A stretch of DNA of 64,000 bases, taken from the NCBI GenBank assembly GCA_963756365.1, contig CAVWNF010000003.1:1116001-1180000 (forward strand), written 5' to 3'. The stretch is from WHTI01 sp963756365. Lineage in GTDB: Bacteria > Actinomycetota > CADDZG01 > WHSQ01. The notes under the pieces are model-generated. The model did no database searches. It had not been told where the DNA came from and saw only the letters and a list, made by a program, of their open reading frames with translations. The position numbers and the translations under genes are program-made. Of this stretch, positions 53,976 to 62,914 are shown piece after piece. How positions within the stretch are numbered: the first letter of the stretch is position 1; each line of letters opens with the position of its first letter.

Positions 53976-55180
53976 TGACCGTCGTTCGCAGGGTCGTCAC
54001 CCTTGCGGGGGATCCCGACCGCGAGGCGGAGGTGGCGAAGTTGCTGTCGGCGGAGCCTTCCGTCGAACTCTTGATGCGTTGCATGGACAGGATCGAACTC
54101 CTTGCCGGGTTAAGGGGGGCTGGGCTGGATGCAGTGATCTCAGTGGGCTTGCCCCAGTGGTTCGATGAGGCGACTGCCGATGAACTGATGCGCGCTGGCG
54201 TGCGGATAGTCGGTTTGGTGGATGACCCACTCGACGCCTCTCGTCTCGGACACATGGGAGCTGGACTCCTCACTACGGATGCAGGCGTTGGCGAGATCCT
54301 GGAGCGGGTTTCGATCGATCCACCGACAACGAGCGCCCGCCCTTCGAGCCAGCCGTCATCGCCACTTGGCCGCCTTGTCGCCGTATGGGGCCCGAAAGGG
54401 GCACCGGGACGGAGCTCGATCGCGATCGAGTTGGCGTACGAGATCGCGGCGGTCGAGGACCCCGTCCTGTTGATCGACGGCGACCCCTACGGAGGCGATC
54501 TGCTGCAGATGCTCGGGATCGTCGAGGAGATGCCGAGCATCGTTTGGGCGGCAGCCACCGCGTCGAGGGACGGACTGGACGCCGCTCAGCTCGAGATGGA
54601 ACTACGGCGGACTTCAGATGCTGGACCGGTTCTCCTCCCCGGACTTCCCAGAGGGGAGCTGTGGCCGGAGGTTTCCGAGCACGGATGGCGGGAGCTTCTC
54701 ACAGTGGCCCGATCGAGTTTTCCGACCACGATCGTCGACACGGGCTTCTGCCTGGAGTCGGGTGGTGCCGGTCCCGGGAGTCGCGAACGGAACCGAATGA
54801 CGCGGGCGGTGCTGACTTCCGCTGATCGGATCGTTGCCCTTGTTCGATCTGACGCGATCGGGATCAAGAACTTCCTGTGGGCGTACGAGGAGCTTCGCAA
54901 CATCGTGGAGGAAGACAAGATCCGGATCGTGGCTAATCGGGTCAAGCGAGGATCCGAAACCGCTATCGCCGAGATCGTCAGCAAGCACGCAGGTAAGCGG
55001 CCGGTGGCCTACCTCCCCGATGATCCTCGGTCGTTCTCGGATGCCATCGAGACAGGTCGCTCGGTACGCGAGATGTCCCCGGGGAGCGCTGTCTCTGCAG
55101 CTCTTCGAAGTCTGGCTGCATCTCTGGGGGCGCCCGTTCAGCGGCGCGGGATCCTGTCCAGATTGGCCGGGTCCCGATGA
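53975..55180 (+). CDS. cpaE: Flp pilus localisation ATPase CpaE/TadZ-like
   Basis: 401 residues: an N-terminal receiver-like domain without the phospho-Asp (RRVVTLAGDPDREAEVAKLL), a linker, and a ParA/MinD-type ATPase (about 125-380). The P-loop is WGPKGAPGRSSIAIELAYEI, a deviant Walker A (KGAPGRS in place of KGGVGKT), as often seen in CpaE. VLLIDGDPYGGDLLQMLGI is the A' motif. In other Tad systems it positions the secretion machine at the pole. Ends four bases into cpaF. Confidence 0.83.
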   Translation: MTVVRRVVTLAGDPDREAEVAKLLSAEPSVELLMRCMDRIELLAGLRGAGLDAVISVGLPQWFDEATADELMRAGVRIVGLVDDPLDASRLGHMGAGLLTTDAGVGEILERVSIDPPTTSARPSSQPSSPLGRLVAVWGPKGAPGRSSIAIELAYEIAAVEDPVLLIDGDPYGGDLLQMLGIVEEMPSIVWAAATASRDGLDAAQLEMELRRTSDAGPVLLPGLPRGELWPEVSEHGWRELLTVARSSFPTTIVDTGFCLESGGAGPGSRERNRMTRAVLTSADRIVALVRSDAIGIKNFLWAYEELRNIVEEDKIRIVANRVKRGSETAIAEIVSKHAGKRPVAYLPDDPRSFSDAIETGRSVREMSPGSAVSAALRSLAASLGAPVQRRGILSRLAGSR

Positions 55181-56399
55181 GCGGTCACGCAGTCTCTATC
55201 GTCGAAGGTGAAGTTCGGGAGCTCGTGCGGAGACGGAACCTGGACCCTGCCAAAGAGGGCTCGATGGAGGTTGCTGCACTCGTGGATGAGGTTCTTCTCG
55301 ACTACGAAGATCGGACCAGGACCAGCAACCTCCCTCGGGTCGAAGACCGCGAAGCCGTCAGGCGAAAGGTGCTCGACAGGGTTGCGGGATTGGGCCCACT
55401 CCAACCGCTGCTGGATGATCCCTCGGTCGAAGAGATCTGGATCAACGGTCCCGGCCGGGTCTTCTGTGCCCAGGGAGGCGCCCACAGGCTCACGAGTCTC
55501 CTGCTCACAGATGCGGAGATCAAGGATCTGGTTGAGAGGATGCTCCGGGCGAGCGGTCGCAGGCTCGACCTGAGCATGCCCTTCGTCGACGCCACCCTGG
55601 TCGATGGTTCCCGCCTCCACGTTGCTATCCCCGACATCACACGGCGCCATTGGGCCGTGAACATCAGGAAGTTCGTCCTTCGGGCACATCGATTGGAGGA
55701 ACTCGTCCGCCTCGGCTCACTCTCCGTCTTGGCTGCCAGCTTCCTGGAGGCAGCCGTACGCTCCGGCTCCAACATAGTTGTGGCAGGCGGAACGCAAGCG
55801 GGAAAAACCACTCTGTTGAACTGCCTAGCGGCGTCGATCCCGCCGGGGGAACGGGTCATCACTTGCGAGGAGGTCTTCGAACTCCAGGTCCGACTCCCGG
55901 ATGTGGTTGGTCTCCAGACCCGCCAGGTCAACCTCGAGGGTTTGGGTGCCATCGACCTAAGGCGATTGATAGTTGAGGCGCTCAGGATGCGCCCGGATCG
56001 ACTCATCGTGGGAGAGGTCCGGGGGAAAGAAGCCCTCGACCTCCTGATCGCACTGAACTCTGGATTCCCGGGGATGACCTCGATCCACGCCAACAGCGCG
56101 ATAGAGGCGATCAGGAAGTTGGCAACCCTTCCGCTCTTGGCAGGAGAGAACGTCTCTCACACTTTCGTCGCACCCACCGTGGCCGGTGCTGTGGATCTAG
56201 TCGTGCATCTATCCCACGCAGGGGGCGAACGAAGGGTCGATGAGATCCCGCGGTTACGGGGAGGGTGGAGGGCGAGCAGATCGAAACGATGCCGGTCTTC
56301 GTGCGGACCGCTGACGACCTGATCCACACCGGCCATCTCCCGCCCGACTTCGAACGGTACGAGGCTGCCGGGTTCGACCTTTCGGAATCACGTCGATGA
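55177..56399 (+). CDS. cpaF: Flp pilus secretion ATPase CpaF/TadA (apparent frameshift near 56255)
   Basis: Secretion ATPase of the VirB11/GspE superfamily that drives Flp pilus assembly. N-terminal domain (ILDRVAGL-like segment, DDPSVEEIWINGPGRVFC), Walker A VVAGGTQAGKTTLLNCLAAS, ITCEEVFELQV (Asp box variant), RPDRLIVGEVRGKEALDLL (Walker B) and MTSIHANSAIEAIRKL (His box). The first frame ends early; in another frame GRVEGEQIETMPVFVRTADD continues to a TGA at 56397-56399 that overlaps tadB as ATGA. The break is about 25 codons after the last catalytic motif. Likely an assembly indel. Confidence 0.9.
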
Positions 56400-57241
56400 G
56401 TGCCCCCGTGGTTCTGGCCGCTCTGGGTCTTCTCCTGATCTACTCGGGCATCGTTTCGCGTCCTGTCGATCGACGACCGCTGCTTCTCATCCCGCTCGAA
56501 GGGAGGGGTCGCGCAGCAGGTCACCCGGGCCTTACTCCGGGTCGAATCATCGTGGGGTCGCTAGGGCTAGCGATGGGTGTCTTCATATTGGTTACCGGGG
56601 CCACCAGATCCGTCATCGTCGGGTTGTCGTTGGGGGTTCTCGCACTCGGCGGACCGATCTCGTGGCTCGATTCGAAGGCACGGAAACGTCACCGGAGGTT
56701 CCGAGACGCATGGCCCGATGCGCTCGCTACCCTCATCGCATCCGTACGGGCAGGGATGTCGCTACCGGAAGCCTGCCTCGCCTTGTCCGACCGAGGTCCC
56801 CATGAACTTCGAGGAGGCTATGACGCGTTCCGTTCCAGCTATCGCTCGGGGGGAAGCTTCGTCCTGGCCCTCATCTCGATGCGAGACGCTCTCGCTGACC
56901 CGATCGCCGACCGTGTAGCGGCCAGTCTGCTCCTAGCGCATGAGGTGGGGGGTTCGGATCTCGTCAGGACATTGCGTGCCACCGCGGACTTCGTGCTGGA
57001 AGACACCAGGGTCCGGAAAGAGATCGAGGCTCGCTGGTCCTGGACCGTATCCGCAGCGCGAGTTGCGGCGAGTGCTCCATGGATCGTCCTGATGATGATG
57101 GCGACTCGCCCCGAGGCAGCTCAAGCGTTCGACAGCCCAGCGGGGGCCAGCGTCGTGCTTGGCGGCGGCATCGCAACGGTTCTCGGATACCGACTCATGC
57201 TGCGCGCCGGGCGCCTGCCTCAGGAGAGACGGTTGGCATGA
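56396..57241 (+). CDS. tadB: Flp pilus platform protein TadB
   Basis: 281 residues of the type II secretion F domain family. Two N-terminal helices (APVVLAALGLLLIYSGIVS and IIVGSLGLAMGVFILVTGAT), the cytoplasmic helical domain with WPDALATLIASVRAGMSLPEAC, and two C-terminal helices. It forms the inner-membrane platform with TadC that CpaF acts on. Overlaps both neighbours by four bases. Confidence 0.87.
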   Translation: MSAPVVLAALGLLLIYSGIVSRPVDRRPLLLIPLEGRGRAAGHPGLTPGRIIVGSLGLAMGVFILVTGATRSVIVGLSLGVLALGGPISWLDSKARKRHRRFRDAWPDALATLIASVRAGMSLPEACLALSDRGPHELRGGYDAFRSSYRSGGSFVLALISMRDALADPIADRVAASLLLAHEVGGSDLVRTLRATADFVLEDTRVRKEIEARWSWTVSAARVAASAPWIVLMMMATRPEAAQAFDSPAGASVVLGGGIATVLGYRLMLRAGRLPQERRLA

Positions 57242-58131
57242 CCATCCTGGTTGCGTTGCTCGCAGCGAGCGGGATCACTTTGACGATCTCGTCGATCCGC
57301 CCCATCCAGCGACGGAGCTACGGCGCTCGGGTCGAGCCATACCTCGGTGGCCTCCACGGTAGGCCGAGTCTCCTGCTGCGAGCTCGGCAGGGGAGGGGGG
57401 AGCGGCTCCTGAAGCTGTGGGAGAGCTACCGGCCAGGGTCGTCCGCTCGCGACTCTGTGAGACTCCGCGCCGCCGGTCTAGGACACACACTCGGCGAGAT
57501 GCGATTGGAGCAGGCGACGTGGGGAGTCGTCTCTGGCGTGGGTGCTCTGTTCCTCACTGCGGCCTTGAACGCAGCGGGGGGAGCGGTCCCTGCAGGAGCG
57601 ATCGCAACCTTCGCGGCCATCTGCTTTCTAACGGGGGTCCTCGCTCGAGACTGGTGGCTGACCAAGCAGGTCGACAGAAGAACGGAACGGATGCTTGGAG
57701 ATCTCCCCACTGCGATCGACCTGCTCACGATCTCACTGATGTCCGGCGAGTCTGTTCCAGCGGCGATAGAACGCGTCGCCGACATGATGCCTGGAGATCT
57801 AGGTCACGAACTGATGCTCGTCGTTGAGGATGTCCGTTCAGGTGATCCTCTGGTCTCCGCTCTCGATGCGCTCAAGTTGAGGGTGCCTGACCACTCAACG
57901 ATCAGGTTGGTCGATGCTCTCGTCACCGGGATGGAGAAGGGGGCTCCGTTAGCTGACGTGCTAGCCGCCCAAGCTGCGGACATGCGCGACACGCGGCGTC
58001 GAGTCTTGCTTGAGCTTGGCGGCAGACGAGAGGTCCTCATGCTTGTTCCCGTGGTCTTCCTGATCATGCCGGTCGTGATCCTGTTCGCATTGTGGCCCGG
58101 CCTCATGTCACTTGACCTACTGGTTCCCTAG
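57238..58131 (+). CDS. tadC: Flp pilus platform protein TadC
   Basis: 297 residues, second T2SSF-type platform protein. LGDLPTAIDLLTISLMSGES and RVADMMPGDLGHELMLVVED are the core helices; membrane spans lie at the N-terminus, around ALFLTAALNAAGGAVPAGAI, and at the C-terminus (VVFLIMPVVILFALWPGLMS). The ATG at 57238 overlaps the tadB stop. Confidence 0.87.
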   Translation: MTILVALLAASGITLTISSIRPIQRRSYGARVEPYLGGLHGRPSLLLRARQGRGERLLKLWESYRPGSSARDSVRLRAAGLGHTLGEMRLEQATWGVVSGVGALFLTAALNAAGGAVPAGAIATFAAICFLTGVLARDWWLTKQVDRRTERMLGDLPTAIDLLTISLMSGESVPAAIERVADMMPGDLGHELMLVVEDVRSGDPLVSALDALKLRVPDHSTIRLVDALVTGMEKGAPLADVLAAQAADMRDTRRRVLLELGGRREVLMLVPVVFLIMPVVILFALWPGLMSLDLLVP

Positions 58132-58151
58132 CCGAGCGAGAGGAGGTCGAG

Positions 58152-58340
58152 ATGTTCGCGTTGTTATCTGATCGCTTCCTCGAAAGTTCGCGAAGCGAAA
58201 CCGGCGATGTGCCTGGATGGGTACTCATCCTATTGATGACTTCTGCGCTGGTGGTTGCTATCTGGGGTGTGGCAAGAGAGCGCCTGGTGGCCATCGTTTC
58301 TAGCGCACTGTCGTCCGTGTGCGGTGGACTCGGGTGCTGA
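58152..58340 (+). CDS. Small membrane protein in the pilin position of the Tad locus
   Basis: 62 residues behind a strong GAGAGGAGG site. A 20-residue polar N-terminus ends in ETGDVPGW, followed by one hydrophobic helix (VLILLMTSALVVAIWGV) and a short Ser/Gly tail. The size and single helix resemble Flp pilins, but the classical G-x4-E-Y processing site is missing. Similar small ORFs stand between tadC and tadE in other actinobacteria, from memory. It could be the major pilin or an accessory subunit. Confidence 0.65.
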   Translation: MFALLSDRFLESSRSETGDVPGWVLILLMTSALVVAIWGVARERLVAIVSSALSSVCGGLGC

Positions 58341-58720
58341 GTGAGCGCGGCTCTGCGGTCGTCGAGTCGTTGTTCGCGACCGTCTTCATCATGTTCCTTG
58401 TGCTTGGCGTGATCCAAGTCGCCTTCACTCTTTATGCGCGGAACATAGTTCTGTCGTCGGCACATGAAGGAGCGCGAGCCGCTGCTGAGTACCGATCATC
58501 TGCCGCCGATGCGGCCTTGGCCGCTAGAACCACGGTCGAGACCTCAGCCGGCGCTCTGGTGAGGGATCTCGAGGTCGCCGTCGAGGTGGTCGACGGTGCT
58601 GGCGCTACCGAGATCATCACCGTCCAAGTCTCGGGGAGGGCGAGATCGTTCGGGCCGGTCCCGTTCCCCGTGACGTTGACCGCCACTGCGACGTCGTCTC
58701 GGGAGACGGATATTCCATGA
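58319..58720 (+). CDS. tadE: TadE-like minor pilin
   Basis: 133 residues with the TadE signature: ERGSAVVESLFATVFIMFLV starting at about residue 9, where prepilin peptidase would cut after the Gly, and TLYARNIVLSSAHEGARAAA behind the membrane helix. The rest is an extracytoplasmic beta-rich domain. GTG at 58319, or the GTG at 58334, may be the start; both overlap the preceding gene. The end overlaps the next gene by four bases. Confidence 0.8.
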   Translation: MRWTRVLSERGSAVVESLFATVFIMFLVLGVIQVAFTLYARNIVLSSAHEGARAAAEYRSSAADAALAARTTVETSAGALVRDLEVAVEVVDGAGATEIITVQVSGRARSFGPVPFPVTLTATATSSRETDIP

Positions 58721-59133
58721 CGGATGACCAGGGCCAGTCGCTGATCGAGACGGTTCTGCTCGGGCTGCTCCTTCTCGTCCCACTGATCTGGGCGCTCGGG
58801 GTTCTAAGCGAGATCCAGAGCGGGGCGCTCGGGACCACAGCGGCCGTAAGGGAAGCCGGGATCGATGGGGCGCGACAGGGTTCGGTAACCGAGGCAGGTC
58901 TCGCTATCGATGCTGCGGTGACTCGTGCTCTCACCGACCAGGGCCTCGATGCTTCGAGGGCAGAGGTGACATGGACGGCACCACAGGGGATGGCTCGGGG
59001 TGGAGTGGTCGAGGTGAGGGTGCGGTATCCGGTTTCCATCCTGTCGGCCCCGTTCCTAGGGTCGGTGGCTGGTCCATCGGTCTGGGTGGACGCGGTTCAC
59101 AGCGCGCGCATCGACCCCTACCGGAGCCGGTGA
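58717..59133 (+). CDS. TadE/TadF-like pseudopilin
   Basis: 138 residues. DDQGQSLIETVLLGLLLLVP has the processing Gly and a Glu five residues later in class-III-like context, followed by one membrane helix and a 100-residue extracytoplasmic domain. More divergent than the preceding TadE. Overlaps tadE (ATGA) and the next gene (TGATG). Confidence 0.7.
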   Translation: MTDDQGQSLIETVLLGLLLLVPLIWALGVLSEIQSGALGTTAAVREAGIDGARQGSVTEAGLAIDAAVTRALTDQGLDASRAEVTWTAPQGMARGGVVEVRVRYPVSILSAPFLGSVAGPSVWVDAVHSARIDPYRSR

Positions 59134-59540
59134 TGGGCGATCAGCGAGGGCAAACAACCGTCCTCGTACTGGGGCTCGCTCTCATCTGTTTCGCAGTCGC
59201 AGGTGTCGCCGTCGACGGTACCCGGGCATTCATCTACCGGAGGACCCTCCAAAGCAGTGCCGATTCAGCGGCACAGGCTGGGGCAACGGAACTCGACACC
59301 AGGCGCTACCACCGAAGTGGAGGAAGAACGGTGGTGCTTGACCTTGAGTCCGCAGAAGCCGCTGCACAGCGAGCTCTAGCTCTCCGAGGACTCCCGGTCC
59401 GTGGAGACCTCTCGGTCACAGGCGGAGCGGTGGAGGTGACGCTACGAGGAACCGTGACCACATCCTTCCTCGGCCTGATCGGGATCGACACGATTGGGGT
59501 CGCCGTGCGGGCCCGAGCGGCACCGATCGCAGGGGACTGA
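59133..59540 (+). CDS. tadG: TadG-like Flp pilus assembly protein
   Basis: 135 residues. DQRGQTTVLVLGLALICFAV and AGVAVDGTRAFIYRRTLQSS then ADSAAQAGATELD form the N-terminal Tad domain of TadG proteins, which are anchored by one helix with the rest outside. Shorter than proteobacterial TadG because the von Willebrand domain is missing. It ends the pilus operon; no prepilin peptidase gene follows, so that enzyme must be encoded elsewhere. Confidence 0.75.
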   Translation: MGDQRGQTTVLVLGLALICFAVAGVAVDGTRAFIYRRTLQSSADSAAQAGATELDTRRYHRSGGRTVVLDLESAEAAAQRALALRGLPVRGDLSVTGGAVEVTLRGTVTTSFLGLIGIDTIGVAVRARAAPIAGD

Positions 59541-59541
59541 G

Positions 59542-60739
59542 CTATCTGTCGGGTCGGGCCAGTAGCTCTGACGGCCTCGCAAGATCGTTCAGGTTGATGC
59601 GGCCGTGTTTGTACGCGGACGCCACCAGGTAGATCGCTTGATAGACGGTCTCCTCGACGCTCGATAGGGGACCGGGGCGGTAGCCCTTCGAGTTCATCCC
59701 GCGCTGCACGGCCTCGGTGGCCGACCAGTCCTGCTTGTTGGTGATGTCCCAGAAGTCGACCGCGTACGACGCATCGAAACCGTCGCGGGCGACCTCGTCG
59801 GGGTCGAACAGCCACTGGCATTCGACCTTGGTGAGGCCGGGCTCGAGCGGCTCCAGGCGATGCGTCAGGACGTAGTCGGGGTGCGGGCTGATGAGGATGT
59901 TCGGGAACAACTCGAAGTAGAGGATGTCGCGGAGCTGTTCCTCGGTGAGCCCGGGGAGCATCTTGGAGGCGCCCGTCTGGCCGTCGATCGACATGGTCTT
60001 CATGCCGGGCAGGAGCTGCATGTCGCCGCCGACCCACGCGCCGTCGGGGTACCAGGTGGTGCCGGAATCGGGAGATGAGATCTGCACCAACTCCGGATGG
60101 ATGTGGTTGCAGTGATAGCACTCGTGATAGTTCTCGATCAGCGACTTCCAGTTCGCCTTGACGACGTACTCGTGCCGGGCAGCTACGACGAGGCTGTCCA
60201 GCCCGTACGGAGCGACCGTCGCAGCCAGCGATCCGATGTAGACCTCGAAGTCCGGGGCGTCTCCCGAGACGTTCACGAACACCCAGCCACCCCATTCATG
60301 GCTGCGCGCCTCGACGAGCGGGTGCTGGGCGGGATCGAACCCGGGCTGATCCGAGAAGTGCGGTGCACCCTTGAGGGCTCCATCGAGCCCGTATGTCCAC
60401 CCGTGGTACGGGCACTTGATGACCTTCGCCTCGGTCTCGTGCCCGCACGGAAGCAACTCGTGGCCACGGTGTTGGCACACGTTGAAGAACGCCTTCATGA
60501 ACTCCGTCGGCATCCCGGGACAAGAGCAGAGCGTCGTCGCCTACCGCGACTGCCCGATAGGACCCCGCTGCGATGTCTGATGCTCGGCCCGCACACACCC
60601 AACCGCCACCGAAAAGATGCTCCCGCTCCCAGGCGAGGACCTCGTCGGAGATGTAGGCCGCGGCGGGAAGCGTGCGGCTCGCGCCGAACGGCGCCATCGA
60701 GGCGTCCAGTTCGGCGGAGGAGATCAGAGGTACCGGCAT
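59542..60739 (-). CDS. Rieske-type aromatic-ring-hydroxylating oxygenase alpha subunit, choline/betaine-type (apparent frameshift near 60500)
   Basis: The N-terminus (LISSAELDASMAPFGASRTL, then YISDEVLAWEREHLFGGGWV) and the main body lie in different frames and join at about 60495-60505, where SRDADGV must continue as MKAFFNVCQHRGH. Rieske cluster ligands are CQHRG and CPYHGW. The mononuclear iron site is around NYHECYHCNHIHPEL. The body resembles glycine betaine or carnitine/choline oxygenases (GbcA/CMO-like); together with the divergent aldehyde dehydrogenase this suggests choline or betaine metabolism. Substrate is inference. About 400 residues when corrected. Confidence 0.82.
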
Positions 60740-60758
60740 CGTTCACTCCGGGGCAAGT

Positions 60759-60772
60759 TGAATGGCCGTTCA
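60759..60772. promoter_or_regulatory. Candidate TetR-type operator between divergent genes
   Basis: TGAATGGCCGTTCA is a 14-base inverted repeat with one imperfect pair, of the TGAAC-GTTCA style used by many TetR-family repressors. It lies in the 79-base gap between the oxygenase and dehydrogenase starts, so it could control both. No tetR gene is in the window. Confidence 0.5.
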
Positions 60773-60818
60773 GTCCGTTTGCTACGCTATCAAAGGAGTC
60801 TACGAGGGGGAGGCATCG

Positions 60819-62267
60819 GTGGAGCTTCAGAACTACATCGACGGCAAGTGGGTTGATGCGCAGGACGGGAGCCGTTTCGATGTCTTCGAACCCGCCACCG
60901 GCGAGGTCCTGGCGACCGCCCCCGACTCCAAGCCATCCGACACCGACGCCGCGATCGATGCCGCTCGAAGGGCATTCGATGAGGGCCCGTGGGCCAAGAC
61001 CTCGGAGCGTGATCGCGCCCGGATCCTGATGAGAGCCGCCGACATCACTCGACGCGAGCGCGACCGCCTGGCGGAGATGGAGGCCCGGGACTCGGGCAAG
61101 CCTCTCGCCGAGGCAGAAGCCGACATCGACGAGGTCGCCTTCATGTTCGAGTACTACGGCGGGTGGGCGACCAAGATCCACGGTGACATCCCGCCCGTCG
61201 GGCCGGGTGCGATGAGCCTCGTGGTCAAGGAACCGGTCGGCGTCGCCGCGATGATCACGCCGTGGAACTACCCGATGCTGATGGCGGTCCAGAAGGTCGC
61301 ACCAGCGATCGCAGCGGGGTGCACCGCCGTGCTCAAGCCCGCCGAGCAGACGCCGTTGACCGCCATCGAGATCCCGAAGATCCTCGAAGAGGCAGGTCTC
61401 CCAGCCGGGGTCCTGAACGTCGTGTGTGGGTTCGGAGAGACCGCCGGGCATCCGCTGGTCGTGAGCCCGAAGGTAGACAAGGTCGGGTTCACCGGATCGC
61501 TCGAGGTCGGCAAGCTGATCATGAAGGGCGGCGCCGACACCCTCAAGCGGGTCACGCTCGAGCTCGGCGGCAAGTCGCCCAACATCGTGTTCGCCGATGC
61601 CGATTTCGAGCACGCGATCCAGGGGACGTGCGACGGCATCTTCGGGAACCAGGGCGAGATCTGTTCGGCCGGGTCGCGCGTGTTCGTCGAACGGTCGGTG
61701 TACGACGACGCGCTCGCCAAGATGACCGCGGTCGCCGAGGCGATCGTGATGGGCGGGAGCCTCGAGCCCGGCACCACGATGGGGCCGCTCGTCAGCAAGG
61801 AACAGCAGGAGCGTGTGATGTCCTACATCGCAGCCGGGAAGTGCCGAAGGGCGCTCGACTCGTCACCAGTCGAGAGGACGGTCACCGATGAGCGCTTCAA
61901 GAACGGTTACTTCGTCCCACCGACGATCTTCGCCGACGTGAACAACGACATGACGATCGCCCGAGAGGAGATCTTCGGCCCGGTGATGTCGGTGCTCCCG
62001 TTCGACGACGTCGAGGAAGTCACCCGGCTCGCCAATGACTCGAACTTCGGGCTTGCCGCGGCGATCTGGACCCGGGACATCGGCAAGGCGCTCAGGACCG
62101 CGAAAGCGATGCGCGCCGGGACCGTGTGGATCAACGACAGCCAGCCCGCCCCGACCGAGGCTCCATGGGGCGGCTACAAGGAGTCCGGCATCGGCCGCGA
62201 ACTCGGCCCCCACGGGATCGAGGACTACCTCGAGACCAAGCACATCTACATCAACATCGACCGCTAG
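60819..62267 (+). CDS. NAD-dependent aldehyde dehydrogenase, betaine-aldehyde type (two compensating frameshifts near 61845-61890)
   Basis: 482 residues from the GTG at 60819, which follows GAGGGGGAGG. ALDH signatures: PWNYPMLMAVQKVAPAIAAG, GFTGSLEVG, LELGGKSPNIVFADAD (catalytic Glu) and NQGEICSAGSRVFVE (catalytic Cys). Closest in wording to BetB-like enzymes. Between YIAAGK and DERFKNGYFVPPTIFADV the translation is aberrant, while another frame reads EGARLVTSREDG in the expected style, so two nearby indels probably cancel out. The catalytic residues are unaffected. Confidence 0.88.
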   Translation: MELQNYIDGKWVDAQDGSRFDVFEPATGEVLATAPDSKPSDTDAAIDAARRAFDEGPWAKTSERDRARILMRAADITRRERDRLAEMEARDSGKPLAEAEADIDEVAFMFEYYGGWATKIHGDIPPVGPGAMSLVVKEPVGVAAMITPWNYPMLMAVQKVAPAIAAGCTAVLKPAEQTPLTAIEIPKILEEAGLPAGVLNVVCGFGETAGHPLVVSPKVDKVGFTGSLEVGKLIMKGGADTLKRVTLELGGKSPNIVFADADFEHAIQGTCDGIFGNQGEICSAGSRVFVERSVYDDALAKMTAVAEAIVMGGSLEPGTTMGPLVSKEQQERVMSYIAAGKCRRALDSSPVERTVTDERFKNGYFVPPTIFADVNNDMTIAREEIFGPVMSVLPFDDVEEVTRLANDSNFGLAAAIWTRDIGKALRTAKAMRAGTVWINDSQPAPTEAPWGGYKESGIGRELGPHGIEDYLETKHIYINIDR

Positions 62268-62321
62268 GCTCCTCCACGACGCCCGAACGCCGGGGCGCCG
62301 GGTCGTCGAAAGGGGAGCCAG

Positions 62322-62891
62322 GTGAGACCCGGTCTCGTCGCCGCCCTCATCGTCGCGCTCGTCTTCTCGGTCTCGTGCGCCTCGGATGCCGAGGTCTACG
62401 GCGGATGTGGCGGGGATGGCGGGGAATCGGTCGAGCCGGCTGCCTTCGTCTCAGAGGTCGAGCGGTGGCTCGAGGTCGGGTCGATCACCGACGAGATGCA
62501 CGCGTACGAGTCCGACGACACGATTCAGACGGGCACGACCGAGACCATCCCGGTCGCGGTTGAGGCCGTCGAGGGTTCCGGGGGACAAGACCTCGAGAGC
62601 CTCACCCTGCACACCTCGATGATCCCCGGCATCGTCGCAACCCTCGATCGAGGTGGTGCCGTGTTCCTGGGGCTCTCTTCCGAGGGCGTCGAGGAGGAGT
62701 TGGTCTTCTTCGCACTGGCCAGACCCGAGGACGAGGGAAGCTACTTCACGGGTCGCTGCAGCTACAGGTCACTTACCGAACCGCTGCGAGAGCGCCTCGG
62801 GGAGGATTTCGAAGTGGCGCTGGACTCGGTCATCGGGATCACAGACGATGACCGGATCGTTCGTGCCTTGTTCCCTGGCTCCACGGATTGA
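62322..62891 (+). CDS. Putative secreted or lipid-anchored protein of unknown function
   Basis: 189 residues. A signal-like N-terminus (LVAALIVALVFSVSC) ends in a Cys that could be a lipidation site, although the preceding residues fit the lipobox only loosely. The mature part is acidic, with Asp/Glu-rich strands and three further Cys residues. GTG start after GGGGAGCC. No domain recognised. Codon pattern is strongly GC-ending, as in the flanking genes. Confidence 0.65.
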   Translation: MRPGLVAALIVALVFSVSCASDAEVYGGCGGDGGESVEPAAFVSEVERWLEVGSITDEMHAYESDDTIQTGTTETIPVAVEAVEGSGGQDLESLTLHTSMIPGIVATLDRGGAVFLGLSSEGVEEELVFFALARPEDEGSYFTGRCSYRSLTEPLRERLGEDFEVALDSVIGITDDDRIVRALFPGSTD

Positions 62892-62914
62892 TCGTCATCA
62901 GGCCTCTCTCACGA

